This document shows positions 37,853-48,829 of a DNA stretch of 64,000 nucleotides, piece by piece (position 1 is the stretch's first letter; the number at the start of each line of letters is the position of its first letter). Source of the DNA: Colius striatus. Taxonomy: Eukaryota > Chordata > Aves > Coliiformes > Coliidae. Made by a program: the position numbers and the translations under genes. The stretch spans positions 88,289,496 to 88,353,495 of the forward strand of contig NC_084790.1 of the NCBI RefSeq assembly GCF_028858725.1, written 5' to 3'. Below the pieces are notes generated by a model. The model was given only the letters and a program-made list of their open reading frames with translations. It ran no database searches and had not been told where the DNA came from.

Positions 37853-38155
37853 GAAATGACAGACTGGTTTGTGCTTTACAGGACCTTAAAGCTCATCTGT
37901 TGCAATCCCCTGCCATGGGCAGGGGCACCTTCCACCGGTCCAGGCTGCTCCCAGCCCCATCCAACCTGCCCTTGGACACTGCCAGGGATGGGGCAGCCAT
38001 CTCTCCTGGCAGCCTGTGCCAGGGCCTCATCATCCTCACAGGGAAGATTTTCTGCTTCAGGTCTCATCTAAATCCCTCTTCTTTCTGTTTGGAGCCATCA
38101 CCCTTTGTCCTGTCACTAACTGCCCTTGAACAAATCCCTCTCTGAGACCCAGAGG
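37853..38155 (-). mobile_element. CR1 LINE 3' part, older subfamily
   Basis: The complement reads as a CR1 3' UTR: GGCAGGGGATTGCAACAGAT, CCAGGCTGCTCCCAGCC wording in the given strand, a CTCTCCTGGCAGCCTGTGCC block and CATCACCCTTTGTCCTGTCA. It is more diverged than the group B copies, so it is probably an older insertion. Confidence 0.85.
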
Positions 38156-39009
38156 CCCCCCTCTAGGTACTGGTAGTATTAAAAGCCATTTATGCTTTGT
38201 GGGAGTTTGATTCAACCTGGTTAATAGTTAATCTTTTACCTTCAGAACCAGTTTTCTGTGTTCAGAATCATATTCAAGCCCTAGACATTCCGCTAATGCT
38301 TTAATAAAGATACACACCGACATTACAGACGTGGTGTCGTCACCCAAAAGCAAAACCTGATAAAATATTAAAGTGTCTTATGAAATTTCTCCAGGAAAAA
38401 AAGGAGGAAAATGAGCACCATTGACAGGCTTCACAGTGAGAAAAGCCTTTTCTGTGAGCAAACGGCTGTTTGGTAACAGCATTAAATATTCAGCTGTGCT
38501 GCAGCGTGTCTGTAAACAGCCTCCCTTCAGCTCGGTGTGATGGAGATTTATTTTCTCCTCTGTGGAAATAATGAGATTCTATTTTAAACTAAGGACTGAA
38601 ACAACAGTAGGATAAAATCTGTAACTTTCCATTATTACTTCTACGACTTGTTAAGCTCAGCAGAACCAGCGAGACACTGCGAACAGAACGTTTTTAAAGC
38701 CGCCTTTGGAATCGCTAAAGCTCGACAACAATCACTGAGAAGAGAAAGGAATCACAGAAATCGACATGCAGCTAGTGCCCCACTCGATGAAAGCCGTTTC
38801 TGCCTGCGTGGTTGTGAAGTCCTGCTGCTGTTCAGAAGATGCTCAGGGCAGGCAGAGCCGCAGGGGAGGCTGCAGCGTGTTCCTACGCTCAGGGCAGAGC
38901 ACGTGCGATTGGCATTTCGCTCTTGTCAAGGCTGCAGCCAATCGGTTCCACAGCCAGCACTCAGTACCTCAGGTGTAACAGCATGTGTTTAAAAAACAGC
39001 CCAGTTAAA
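38156..39009. other. AT-rich candidate regulatory block, then GC-richer unique DNA
   Basis: About 38280-38660 is AT-rich and non-repetitive, with a forkhead-type TGTAAACA at 38511-38518 and several TTAAA and ATTAAA words. It looks like conserved non-coding DNA, but alignment is needed. No exon is supported. Confidence 0.35.
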
Positions 39010-39125
39010 ACCACAGAATCATACAGAATCGTTTTGGCTGGAGAAGCTCTTGAAGCTCCTGTAGTCCAAGCCCCACGCACCCTGCCAAACCCACCACTAA
39101 CCCATGGCCCTCAGCACCTCAGCTG
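39010..39125 (-). mobile_element. CR1 LINE 3' end, old copy
   Basis: The block starts CCACAGAATCATACAGAATC and continues with TTTTGGCTGGAGAAGCTCTT and the CCAAGCCCCACGCACCCTGC wording, a diverged complement of a CR1 3' end. The upper boundary is approximate. Confidence 0.75.
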
Positions 39126-39717
39126 TGATTGCTCTTGTAATTATAGAGGAGCCTTTTGTGCCAGTGATAGCAACATTGCCTTTCAGTGTCGGGAGGCTGA
39201 GCAGCTTTGGGGTGCCCAAGGGGTCCCCTTTGCCTCCCTGGTGCTGCTCTGGGCCCACCACAGCCTCCATGTTGTGGTGGGTACACGGAGCACGGGCCTG
39301 AGACAGGCGGATGGGAAGAATCTGCCACAGGCAGGTGGCTTCAGCCTCGGCTCTGCTGCTGAACTGCACCTCGGCACTGGCAGGACACGCAGAGGTTCGG
39401 GGCAGCCAGCCCAGCCTCGCCAGAGCCCCTGTGCCTGTCGCCTGAGCCACGGCCTGTCCTGGATGTGTCCTCCCCCCCAGGGCAGTGCCAAGCGCTGGCA
39501 AATGGCTGATGGGACATACAGCTTTGGAGCCCCAGGCAGGTCCCTCCCTGTGCCTGCAACCCCTCAACAGCCAGATGAGAAAGGGAAGACCTTTACTGGA
39601 GGAAAGCAACTGGAGCCTTGTAAACCCCAAGGCCTCGGGGCAGGCAGCACAGCTCAGAGCTCCACAGCCAGCGAAGCCACGTCCAGGGGCTGTGCGCAGG
39701 TACCCACCCTCCCTGAC
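39126..39717. other. GC-richer unique sequence, long open frame without support
   Basis: This part lies inside a 306-codon plus frame (38839-39759) that runs through the old CR1 tip before it and ends in the CR1 after it. The minus strand is also open for 177 codons (39630-39097). I recognise no domain. Confidence 0.4.
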
Positions 39718-39922
39718 TTCACAGAAGCACCGAATGGTGGGGTTGGAACGGACCTTTAGAGATCCAACCCCCTGCAGAAGCAGGTCCCACCTAGATCAGG
39801 TCACACAGGAACGTGTCCAGGTGGGTCTTGAAGCCCTCCAAGGAAGGAGCCTCCACACCCTCCCTGGGCAGCCTGGGCCAGGGCTCCCTCACTCAAACAC
39901 TCAAACAGTTTGTCCTGATGTT
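39718..39922 (-). mobile_element. CR1 LINE 3' UTR, group B
   Basis: From the complement of a degraded tail (CACAGAAGCACCGAATGG) through most of the 3' UTR to CAGTTTGTCCTGATGTT. No RT sequence remains. Confidence 0.95.
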
Positions 39923-41145
39923 ACGCCTTGCTGAGGGCTTCTGCACTGCCATTTCTACTTCCCTGCAGTTGTTCAGAAGCTGTTGCTATGAGTTTAGAGC
40001 TCCTGGACAGTGGAATTATGTGTCATTTTGGACTGACTCTGGCAGCAGTTTATTACCGTAATGCTGTTTGGTAAGCCCGTGAACCATCCATCTGATTTCC
40101 TAAAGAGCATTTGCAGCTTAGGCTGTGGCTCGATTAATCTGTTCAAGCCAATTCTGTAAATCCCAGACCATCTGTATTTGTGAGGATCGTGGTTTATTTA
40201 GATTTTCTTTGTGTCTGCTGTCAGTGGATGAACAAAAGTACTAGGGATTTAGAGAGTAAAGTCTATGTATTGGCCTGTTACAGTGACCTTCTAAGTAATG
40301 TCTCCCAGTGTTTGAGTAACAGCTGGTACAGTTAAGTCCAGTAAGAAAACAGATAGTGGCTACAAATAATGGAAATAGCTAAGCTTTTGCAGCGTATAAT
40401 GTCTGCAAACAGTAGAAATAGCAGAGGTTTTGCAGCATTTCAGCCTATTCACTGGGCTTTTATTCTTAATTACTCACGTTTTCTTGTTAGATATGTAGCA
40501 GTGCTCAGTCGACTCTTTTGTATCAGCTATGCATGGTATTTCATTTCATGATGAAGCAGTCTCTGATAATCTGTCCCAACAAGTCCCCAGCAAGGACTCC
40601 TGTAGGACCTTTTTTTATTAATGTATTAAAACACTTCCGTTGGCTAATGTTTCTCTTTCTCTCATTTTCCTTCCAGTTTTCTCCTGCCTCTCTCCTGAAA
40701 GCAGCAAAACTTAGACTCTGTTTCATGGCTTAGCAAGGAGGCATCACTTAATGTTTCCTACATGCATAGATACAACTCCAGGGATCTCCTCTGTGACAGC
40801 TCAGGATCACCCAGCAGGGACAGGAGACTGCAGACTGCAGTTGCAGAGCTTGTGTCAGGAACCTGGGGCCTGGTCCAGTCCTTGTTGGGGACCTCCAAGC
40901 CCAGAGAGGCACACAGACAGGCTTTATTGTGTTTACTGTTATTTCCCTGCTCTTAAGTGCTGTGCTACAGTGTTTGGAACTTGCCAACACAGTGCCACAC
41001 ACACTTCGGAAGCAGAAGCCAGAGGAAGTGAGCTCTGCATTCACACTTGTGTTACTTCTGCTGAGGGTGGCTTCAGGACGAGCTGTCACAGCAAAGCAGC
41101 CTGATGGAAAGAAGCTGAAATGCAAAAGTTTCCACTTAATCATAA
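39923..41145. other. Unique intergenic sequence, no gene seen
   Basis: No exon or repeat is recognised. Confidence 0.5.
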
Positions 41146-41357
41146 GGGAAAACTGTTTGAGTGTTTGAGTGAGGGAGCCCTGGCCCAGGCTTCCCAGGGA
41201 GGGTGCGGAGGCTCCTTCTCTGGAGGTTTCCAAACCCACCTGGACACGTTCCTGTGTGACCTGATCTGGGTGGGACCTGCTTTGGCAAGGGGGTTGGACT
41301 GGATGGTCTCTAAAGGTCCCTTCCAGCCCCCACCATTCTGAGATTCTGTGATTCTAT
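41146..41357 (+). mobile_element. CR1 LINE 3' UTR, group B
   Basis: Starts at GGGAAAACTGTTTGAGTG and ends CACCATTCTGAGATTCTGTGATTCTATT. The 3' UTR is complete from the TTTGAGTGTTTGAGTGAGGG block onward. Confidence 0.95.
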
Positions 41358-43220
41358 TAATTGTTTTCCATCTGACACCGACAGTGGCACGGAGGGTTGG
41401 CTCAGGTGCTCACGTTCTAGGTGCACGTGCAGCACAAGACAACTGTCAGGGCTTGGAACACCTTTGTAGCTCTTCCTCTGTTGTTCATTGTAGTGAACCT
41501 GATCAGATTACTAACAGGAGACCTCTTGTAGCGTGCAGTTGGCACAGATAAATTTGCAAAATATTTCCAAGTAAATGCAAAAAATACACAAGTTCATCTT
41601 GGGGTCCCTGAAGCAGCAAAGAAATGCAGCAAGTGCTTCATCTCAAGCACATGCTGCAACCCGTTTCACTTTAGTAAAGCACATCAGTGTCTGGCTAAAC
41701 TGTGGCCAAGTGGCTTTGGCAACCACTTCCCTTGAAGGGCAAGGGTTTCTGTTGAGTGCATTTCCTTGTTGCCTGCTCATGAGACACGACCCAAATGACA
41801 AGGAATGAGCGTAAAGGGCCCTCTGCTCTGTCTCTGCTGCTCTCTGCATGAAGGCTGACTCAGGTACTAGACGAGTGGCTGCTTTACTTGCTGAGAAGTT
41901 GAGTGAAAATATTCCCTACTTAGGTTTCAACCCGCTGATGTCAAATGTGTCTCAAGGTACTGCTTTTATCTTTTAAAAATGATGCAATTTGGGTCAGGTG
42001 AGTGTAGGCAGCCTGGGACTGACAGTCTCTCACCCACCTGGGTGCCTGTGACACGGATGTCTTTGCTGGAGCTCCATGCCCTGGGCCATTGATGGGGAGA
42101 AAGAGGCACATTCTTGGGAATAGCCATTTGGCTTTTTTCAGATGTCTGCTTCAGGCTGATGAGAAGAACCGCATTTCAGAAGCTCCTCATTCTCTCTGTT
42201 GTAGATACAAGGACTCCAGACTGAGTAGGTCAGATGAATTCCATCCCTGTACCCATAAAAATGGGGCTTTAGAAACAAGCAGCAGTAGAAGGCAGAGCTG
42301 GAGTGACTGGAGAGTGAAATCTGCTTACTTCATTAAACTTGTGTGTTTGAAGACCACAGAATACGTCATGAGCCTCCCATGAATGTTTTGTCATCAATAA
42401 AAACCCCAACAGTGTGTGTTTGGGCTCACCAGGCCCTTATGAAACAGCTGCATACCAAAGCCATCTCTCCCCGTCCCTGCAGGTTGATAAATGTGAGAGG
42501 ACACGTGTTTTGGACACAGCTGTGAAGTCGTTTTGGCTTGTGGCTTGCAGCCTGATGGACACCACAGGGTTTCAGTGACGAAGCTTCATGGCCACATTGA
42601 AGCAGCCAGGTGTTACTCAAACCCAAAGCCAGAGCGTGGGCTGGAAGCCTTTTGCTCTTAAACACAATGTGGAAGCACAGTTTTTGAACTGGAGCTGGCT
42701 CATGTTTGAGCAGCCTGAACCACATGAGTGCCCAGCAGAGTCATTTAGAAAGCATTTCTTGCCCTTCTTCCTCTTTGGGAAAGCTGTAGTGTCTCTTCAG
42801 GCCAATATAGTCCTTTTGTTTCTTATATCTTAGGTGACATTAACATGGTGCCATTGTGATTTTCATGATGAATGGGAAAAAAAAACCACACTAGTAGGAG
42901 TGGTCCCTGAATTTCCCTGCTCCACCACGCTCCAAAGAGAACGGATTGGAGGCTAAAAATGGGCATTTTGTGACTTTTCTTTGCCATATTAGACAACTAA
43001 AAGCCAGCGGACTGCGGGTCTGTGCAGGAAAGCAGAGAAGTGTTTTTCTCTTTTCTCCAGAAAAGCTGGTGTTGGCATAATTTGACATTTCAGTGTGAAT
43101 ACAGAGTGGCTGGGGATGTACAGTAAAGGGCTGACGTTTTTATTAATCTGTACAGTTGGGGTGCATTGCTGCTGGGGGACACTGCTGAGGAAATGGTCAG
43201 AGAGATTAAGGGAAGGATTA
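41358..43220. other. Unique intergenic sequence, no gene seen
   Basis: About 1.9 kb with no recognised exon, RNA gene or repeat. Confidence 0.5.
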
Positions 43221-43858
43221 GAATCATAGAATCACAGCATGGTGGGGTTGGAAGGGACTTTTAGAGATCATCCAGTCCAACTCCCTGCAGAAGCAGGGTC
43301 ACCTAGATCAGGTCACACAGGAACGTGTCCAGGTGGGTCTTGAAGCCCTCCAAGGAAGGAGCCTCCACACCCTCCCTGGGCAGCCTGGGCCAGGGCTTCC
43401 TCACCTGAACAATGAAATAGTGGTTTTTTTATGTTTAAGTGGAACTGTTTGTGTTCCAGCCTCATCCCATCACCCCTGTTCTCTTGCTATATACTATAGA
43501 AAAAGAGATGTCCCAACCTCCTGACACCCAGCCTTTAGATATTTATAAATGTTAATGAGCTCCCCCCTCAGTCTCCTCCAGACTGAACAGCCCCAGGTCC
43601 CGCAGCCTTTCCTCACAAGGAAGATGCTCCAGTGCCCTGAGCATCTTGCTGGCCCTGCACTGGCCTCTCTGCAGCAGTTCCCTGTCCCTCTGCAGCTGGG
43701 GAGCCCACAACTGGACACAGGACTCCAGATGAGGCCTCAGCAGATGTGGCAGAGTAGAGAGGGAGAAGAACCTCCCTTGACCTGCTGCCCACACTCTTCT
43801 TGATGCATCCCAGGATGCCATTGGCCTTCTTGGCCACGAGGGCACGTTGCTGGCTCAT
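43221..43858 (-). mobile_element. CR1 LINE, group B, 5'-truncated
   Basis: Starts with the complement of CCATGCTGTGATTCTATGATTC and runs through a 3' UTR with a diverged middle (43400-43440) into the RT tail, stopping near the complement of CATGAGCCAGCAACGTGCCC. It shows the group B frame split of the RT tail. Confidence 0.95.
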
Positions 43859-46379
43859 GTTTACCTTGTTATCAGTTTAGCTTATTATCAATGTCTGCTG
43901 TGGCAGAGGCACTCGTGCTGTCGCACGTCGGGATGTGTGTCTGCCAGGGAGCGCCGTGTCCTCGCCGCTCCCCGCCGCGTCTCACACGGCTGTAGGAAGC
44001 TTAATCTGTAATGGAGACTTGCTTTCCCTAATGTATACTTGATCTATTTTTTTTTCCTTTGAAAATGTTAAATAATTAATGGTCCTTTGTTATATAAAGA
44101 GTCTGGCGTCCGAGCTGCACCTAGAGATTTTTGATGTCAGCATTCTCAACTGATTTGCATCTCTCCAGGGCCGTCTATCCTTCTAAACACAATTCTGAGG
44201 AAGAAGGGATGTCTGTCCTGTTCATGAGCAAATGCACTAGTGATCTCCATCACAGATTCAATACTAAAGCCTTACAATCCAATCAGGCTGATGTGGTAGT
44301 GGTGGAGGGTGCTGATTCTCTGCTCTGCCGTCAGACATCCTGCCGTTCCGCTTCTGCACATGAATGGATGGTGGGAGGTGACCTCGCTGGGAGGACCTGT
44401 TGGTGGGGGTCCTCTCTGATTGCACAAGGGCAGATGCTGTAACGTGGAGGCAGAAAACCATCACTATGGGTTTCAGAGGCTCAGAGGTGGCCTGGTGGTG
44501 CACACAGAGCTCACGCTTTGGGATCATGTCCCGCAGAAAGGACCTGGGTGCAGAGACTCCCGAGCCTGGACAGCTTTACGGTGCTTGGATCACAGTGCAC
44601 TTGCAGTCATTGAATTAATTGCCCATTTCCTTGTCATTCTGTACCTCAGAAGTAGAAGTGTTCATGATAGTCCACGCCAGGTTCCTGGCAGTCTCCAGCT
44701 AACGGTCTCAGCTGCTGACCCGTGAAGATAAGGGCCTGCGAAGACCTGAATCGTGTTAATGAAACTCACTACAGAGAAAAACGCTTTCAGGACTCCTGAA
44801 ATCACCCAGGCTGTGACATCCAGCTGTCACCTGAATTTCCCAGAGGTACCCCTTCAGATGGTTTGGACTCAGGCTACCTCTGCCTTGGGATCAGATCCCT
44901 GGCAATGATGCCGGGCATCATCACAGCAAACCAGCACCGGGGGCTATTGAAAAAGTGACATTTGGAGAAAGAAAACCTGAAGCAACTTGTGCTCCTGCTC
45001 AGAGCTGGTGCTTCAGTGTGAAGAGAAAGACCCCTGGGGAGGGAATGATGGGAGAATCCTGACTTTCTGTGGCACCTGGGGGATGAGAGGTGGTGGAGCT
45101 GCTTCTGTTAGGGCTGATATCAAGGCAGGTGATTGAAAAGCATGGGAAAAAGCCAGATTCAAATGTGAGAACGATCTGTTGACAGACGAGGACCTCTGGA
45201 TGAGCTTGGTGCTCAGGTGCTCTTTTTTCACCTGACCATTCCAGGGTCCTGTGAGCAGCAGTTTCAGAGCACAGAGCTGGGGGAAGACACTGTCAAGACA
45301 TGCTGGTTATTAACTGCATCGGGGATAGTTTATGACCGGGAGACATTGGTGCGAGTACAAAGGCTAATGCCTTCATAAGCTGTACTTTTAACAAACAGCT
45401 TGCCATTTCAGCTCTTGTGCATGGTTGTCTGGGCAGAGGTCAAATCCTTCCTTCCCCAGGAAGGGCTTTTGTAAGGGCTGGAAACAAACTTTCTGGCTTA
45501 TGGGCTGCTTGTGGAATCCCTCCAGAAAAAGGGATCTCCTGTTTCCCTTTCCCTCAGCTCTGGGTAGCAGAAAACAGGTGTAAGGTGGTACCTGACCGTG
45601 CAGAGGTTGGTACATCCCTCAAGCAATTAGCTGAACCCTCCTTTAGTGGTCAATTTACCCTTTGCTGTAAAAGCACAGTAAGGGCAAAAGAGCTACCAGG
45701 CCATGACGATCATCTTCTGATTGTGACAGGCTGGTTTCAGGGGCTGCTGTCTGCCCATGGTTATTTACCCTTTTCTTCCTCCTGGGTGAACCCAGAGCTT
45801 CGCTGGTGTTGTCTGAACAGGAGAGAGAGGGACCAGGCAATGGGCTGAGCCCCTGCCCTGCCACAGCTCTGAGCCTGAGGCACGTTCCCATGCACACCAC
45901 GTCGGGCCCCGCCACAGCTGGTGATGCTGGAGCGAGGGCTGCTGCGCACCTGAGGTGCAGAGGACAGCCTTGTTTTGGAGTGAGGTGGCAGAAGATTTCC
46001 CCCACGTCATTTGTTTGCTTTATTAATGCATCGTGTAGTAGAAATCAATTGTGTCCCTGTAAAAGCACAAATGGGTCCGAGAACAGCTTTCATGTGAACT
46101 GTAACCCATTAGCCTCTACTTAAGTACCATCATCCTGCCAAAAGATAACGGGAGAGATAATAAGTGAGATCTTGGCGTAGGGAAGGGCACGGCTGGGGAG
46201 GGGACAGGAGCCAATTAAGGAAGGAGCAGAAATCAAATAAGGAAGTAATTTAGAACTGAAGCGTGACTTGGTTTTGCCCAAAAGTAACCCCGCTCCAGAG
46301 GCACAGAGTGTTTTGTTTCCTTCACAAACACGACGTTGAGTGGTGAAAACCCCGCGGTGGCAAACGGGTGTGATACCTG
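43859..46379. other. Unique sequence upstream of the CpG island
   Basis: A small CpG-rich patch (about 43905-43990) is followed by an AT-rich candidate regulatory block (annotated separately). The rest, up to the CpG island, shows no exon or repeat I can support. Confidence 0.45.
43990..44165. promoter_or_regulatory. Candidate enhancer-like block
   Basis: Several developmental-factor words sit close together: a homeodomain-type TAATTAAT at 44073-44080, a SOX-type CCTTTGTT at 44084-44091, a TATA-like TATATAAAG at 44091-44099 and a POU octamer ATTTGCAT at 44153-44160. It lies about 3 kb upstream of the CpG-island promoter. The motifs are seen directly. Regulatory function is inference. It could also be a TATA promoter for an unannotated transcript. 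Confidence 0.35.
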
Positions 46380-46532
46380 CGCCCTGGTACTGCGCCGGGT
46401 CCCCAGGGAGGCCCCAGCCCCCTGCAGCCCCCCGAGCCTCGGGTCCTGTGCCAGGAGCTCCGGGGGATGCACAGACCCCACTGAGCGGCAGCGGCCGAGG
46501 GGTGGAAGTGCCCTTGGGGAAGAGCCGCGGGG

Positions 46533-46610
46533 ATCCCATCCCATCCCATCCCATCCCATCCCATCCCATCCCATCCCATCCCATCCCATCCCACCCTATC
46601 CCATTCCATC
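46533..46610 (+). repeat. (CCCAT)n microsatellite
   Basis: About twelve perfect CCCAT units followed by degenerate copies (CCACCCTATC, CCATTCCATC). It lies inside the CpG island, roughly 520 bp upstream of the start codon. The minus strand reads as a false WDGMG-repeat protein. Confidence 0.95.
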
Positions 46611-47126
46611 TGGCCCCATCCTTCCCCATCCCACCAAATCCCGTCCGTCCCGTCCCGTCCGCCCCGCCCCGCCCGGCCAGCGCCGCCCCCTCCCCTCGGG
46701 CAGCGGGGGCAAGGCGGGGGGCAGTGCTGAGGGGAGGGCGCTGGGCGGGGCGAGGGGCCGCGCCGCGCCCCGCGCTTTGTGCAGTTCCCGGCCCGTCCCG
46801 CCCCTGGCGCGGCGGCCGGCGGGGGGAGCGCGGCAGCGGGCCCGGCAGCGCCTCCCGCCCCCACAGCCGAGCCGCCACTGGGCCCGCCCGGGCCTCGCCC
46901 CGCCCCGCCGGCCGCCGCCGGGGCTCCCGCCGCGGGGAGGGCGCGTTCCTGCGGCCGCTCGGAGCCTGAGCCGGCGGCAGCGGGCGGGTCCCGGCGCCGC
47001 CCCCGGCCGGCACCGCCCCCGGCCCCTTCCCGCCGGCGCTCGGGTCGCCGCGGGGCCGCCTTCCGCCGGTCGCGGACCAGGAGCAGCGGCAGCGGCGCCG
47101 AGCGGGGCGCCCCGCGCAGCGGCTCA

Positions 47127-47174
47127 ATGGCGACCGCGGCGCTGGAGCCGGTCTACGGGCTGTCCGAGGACGAG
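47127..47174 (+). CDS. Probable first coding exon, unidentified gene
   Basis: The exon encodes MATAALEPVYGLSEDE (16 codons, ending in phase 0) and is followed at once by GAG|GTGGGT, a good splice donor. The start is the first ATG for about 650 bp. Its context has G at +4 but T at -3, so it is only moderately strong. The position inside a CpG island supports a broadly expressed gene reading rightwards. The peptide (small residues, then acidic LSEDE) carries no domain and I do not recognise the protein. No second exon was found before 64000, so the first intron probably exceeds 16.8 kb. An alternative is that this exon is non-coding. Confidence 0.55.
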
Positions 47175-47260
47175 GTGGGTCGGGGCGGGGGCTGCCCGGG
47201 GCGGCGGGCGGCTCGGGAGCCCTCGCGGGCGGCCTCGGCTGCCGGGGCCGTCGGCGCAGC

Positions 47261-47603
47261 GGGTGTGTGCGTGTACGGGGCTGTGTGCGTGTACGGGTGT
47301 GCGGGTGTGTGCGCCCGGGTGCGGGTGTGTGTGCGCCCGGGTGTGTGTGCGCCCGTGTGCGGGTGCGCCCGTGTGCGGGTGTGTGTGCATGTGCGGGTGT
47401 GTGTGCATGTGCCCATGTGCGGGTGTGCCCATGTGCGGGTGTGCCCGTGTGCGGGTGTGTGTGCGCCCGGGTGCGGGTGTGCCCGGGTGCGGGTGTGTGT
47501 GCATGTGCCCGGGTGCGGGTGTGCCCGGGTGCGGGTGTGTGTGTGCATGTGCCCGGGTGCGGGTGTGCCCGGGTGCGGGTGCGCCCGTGTGTCGGGGTGC
47601 GGG
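47261..47603 (+). repeat. G-rich minisatellite at the start of intron 1
   Basis: Imperfect tandem units built from CCCGGGTGCGGGTGTG, with inserted GTGTGTGCATGTG pieces, begin 86 bp after the splice donor. Unit-internal GGG runs spaced by TGC and TGTGCCC meet the G3+N1-7 quadruplex pattern on the coding strand, and the alternating GTGTGCGC stretches can favour Z-DNA. TGTGCATG variants look like CpG-to-TpG decay of CGCCC-type units. All long frames across it are repeat artefacts. Confidence 0.93.
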
Positions 47604-48147
47604 CAGCCCCTCCCGCCGACGGGGTGCCAGGCGCCCTTCGCTGTGAGCGCGGCGGCGGCCGGGGAGGCTGCGGGGCGCCGGGCTCCGCGTGCGGTCCCTG
47701 CCGGACGAAGGTCGAGGGTCGGTCCGGGAGGGCGCCCGGCGAGTCCACCGCGGCCCGCGGGGCTCTGCGCCCCCGCCCGGCAGCAGCCGCGGGCGGGGAG
47801 ACGTGGCGGCGGCCCGAGCGGGGCCTCCCGTCCCGTCCCGTCGCGCCCCGTCCCGGCGAGCGCAGGCAGCAGCCCCCGGCCCGCTCGCTGCCCGGCGGGT
47901 GCGGCTGGAACAAGCCCCCGGCCGCCGCGCGGTGTGCCCGGAGGGGTCCCGGCTGCCGGCGCCCGGCCCCGCCGCGGAGCGTTGTCCGGGCTGCTGCCGG
48001 TGTCCGTGGTGGGATCCTGTACGGGCGGCCCTGCGCCCGGCGCGCTGCAGCCGCCTCGCAGCGGGGCTGGTGGCGAACAAAGAGCCGGGGCTGGCGATGG
48101 AGATGTCGCGGCGGGGGCGCGGGGGGGCGGCCGCTGTCTCGCCGGTG

Positions 48148-48829
48148 CTGCGGGGCCGGGGCTCGGCGGGGCGCGGGTCACGCAGCGGCGCCGGGGGAGG
48201 GGGCTGCGGGGCCGGGGCTCGGCGGGGCGCGGGTCACGCAGCGGCGCCGGGGAAGGGGCTGCGGGGCCGGGGCTCGGCGGGGCGCGGGTCACGCAGCGGC
48301 GCCGGAGGAGGGGGCTGCGGGGCCGGGGCTCGGCGGGGCGCGGGTCACGCAGCGGCGCCGGGGAAGGGGCTGCGGGGCCGGGGCTCGGCGGGGCGCGGGT
48401 CACGCAGCGGCGCCGGGGGAGGGGGCTGCGGGGCCGGGGCTCGGCGGGGCGCGGGTCACGCAGCGGCACCGGGGAAGGGGGCTGCGGGGCCGGGGCTCGG
48501 CGGGGCGCGGGTCACGCAGCGGCGCCGGGGAAGGGGCTGCGGGGCCGGGGCTCGGCGGGGCGCGGGTCACGCAGCGGCACCGGGGAAGGGGGCTGCGGGG
48601 CCGGGGCTCGGCGGGGCGCGGGTCACGCAGCGGCGCCGGGGAAGGGGCTGCGGGGCCGGGGCTCCGCGGGGCGCGGGTCGCGCAGCGGCGCCGGGGAAGG
48701 GGCTGCGGGGCCGGGGCTCCGCGGGGCGCGGGTCACGCAGCGGCGCCGGGGAAGGGGGCTGCGGGGCCGGGGCTCCGCGGGGCGCGGGTCACGCAGCGGC
48801 GCCGGGGGAGGGGGCTGCGGGGCCGGGGC
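48148..48829 (+). repeat. 12-copy 55/56-bp GC-rich tandem array
   Basis: The array has about 12.3 units of 55 or 56 bp. Each holds CTGCGGGGCCGGGGCTCGGC, then GGGGCGCGGGTCACGCAGCG, then a variable CGCCGGGG(A/G)AGGGG end. Units 6-7 (48426-48536) and 8-9 form an identical 111-bp dimer, which shows higher-order duplication. The last three units carry CTCCGCGG instead of CTCGGCGG. Each unit contains GGGG/GGGG/GGGG/GGG runs with loops of 2, 6 and 3, a quadruplex motif on the non-template strand, and one GGGTCA half-site word. The mixed 55/56 period scrambles the frame, so it is not coding. Confidence 0.96.

Larger units (their letters stand above)
46400..47260 (+). promoter_or_regulatory. CpG-island promoter and 5' UTR of an unidentified gene
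   Basis: From about 46,400 the sequence becomes very GC- and CpG-rich, peaking between 46,650 and 47,250. Sp1-type GC boxes are visible at about 46660-46675 (CCGCCCCGCCCCGCCC) and 46743-46750 (GGGCGGGG). No TATA box is seen, as usual for housekeeping-type promoters. No ATG occurs between 46470 and 47127, so the whole 5' UTR is free of upstream starts, which supports both the promoter location and the plus-strand start. The transcription start cannot be placed exactly. A divergent minus-strand transcript is possible. Confidence 0.75.

Noticed and set aside
47261..47603. Interstitial telomere repeat
   Set aside because: The units are CCCGGGTGCGGGTGTG-like, not TTAGGG.
48148..48829. CRISPR-like array
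   Set aside because: The repeats are directly adjacent with no unique spacers, in vertebrate-type DNA.
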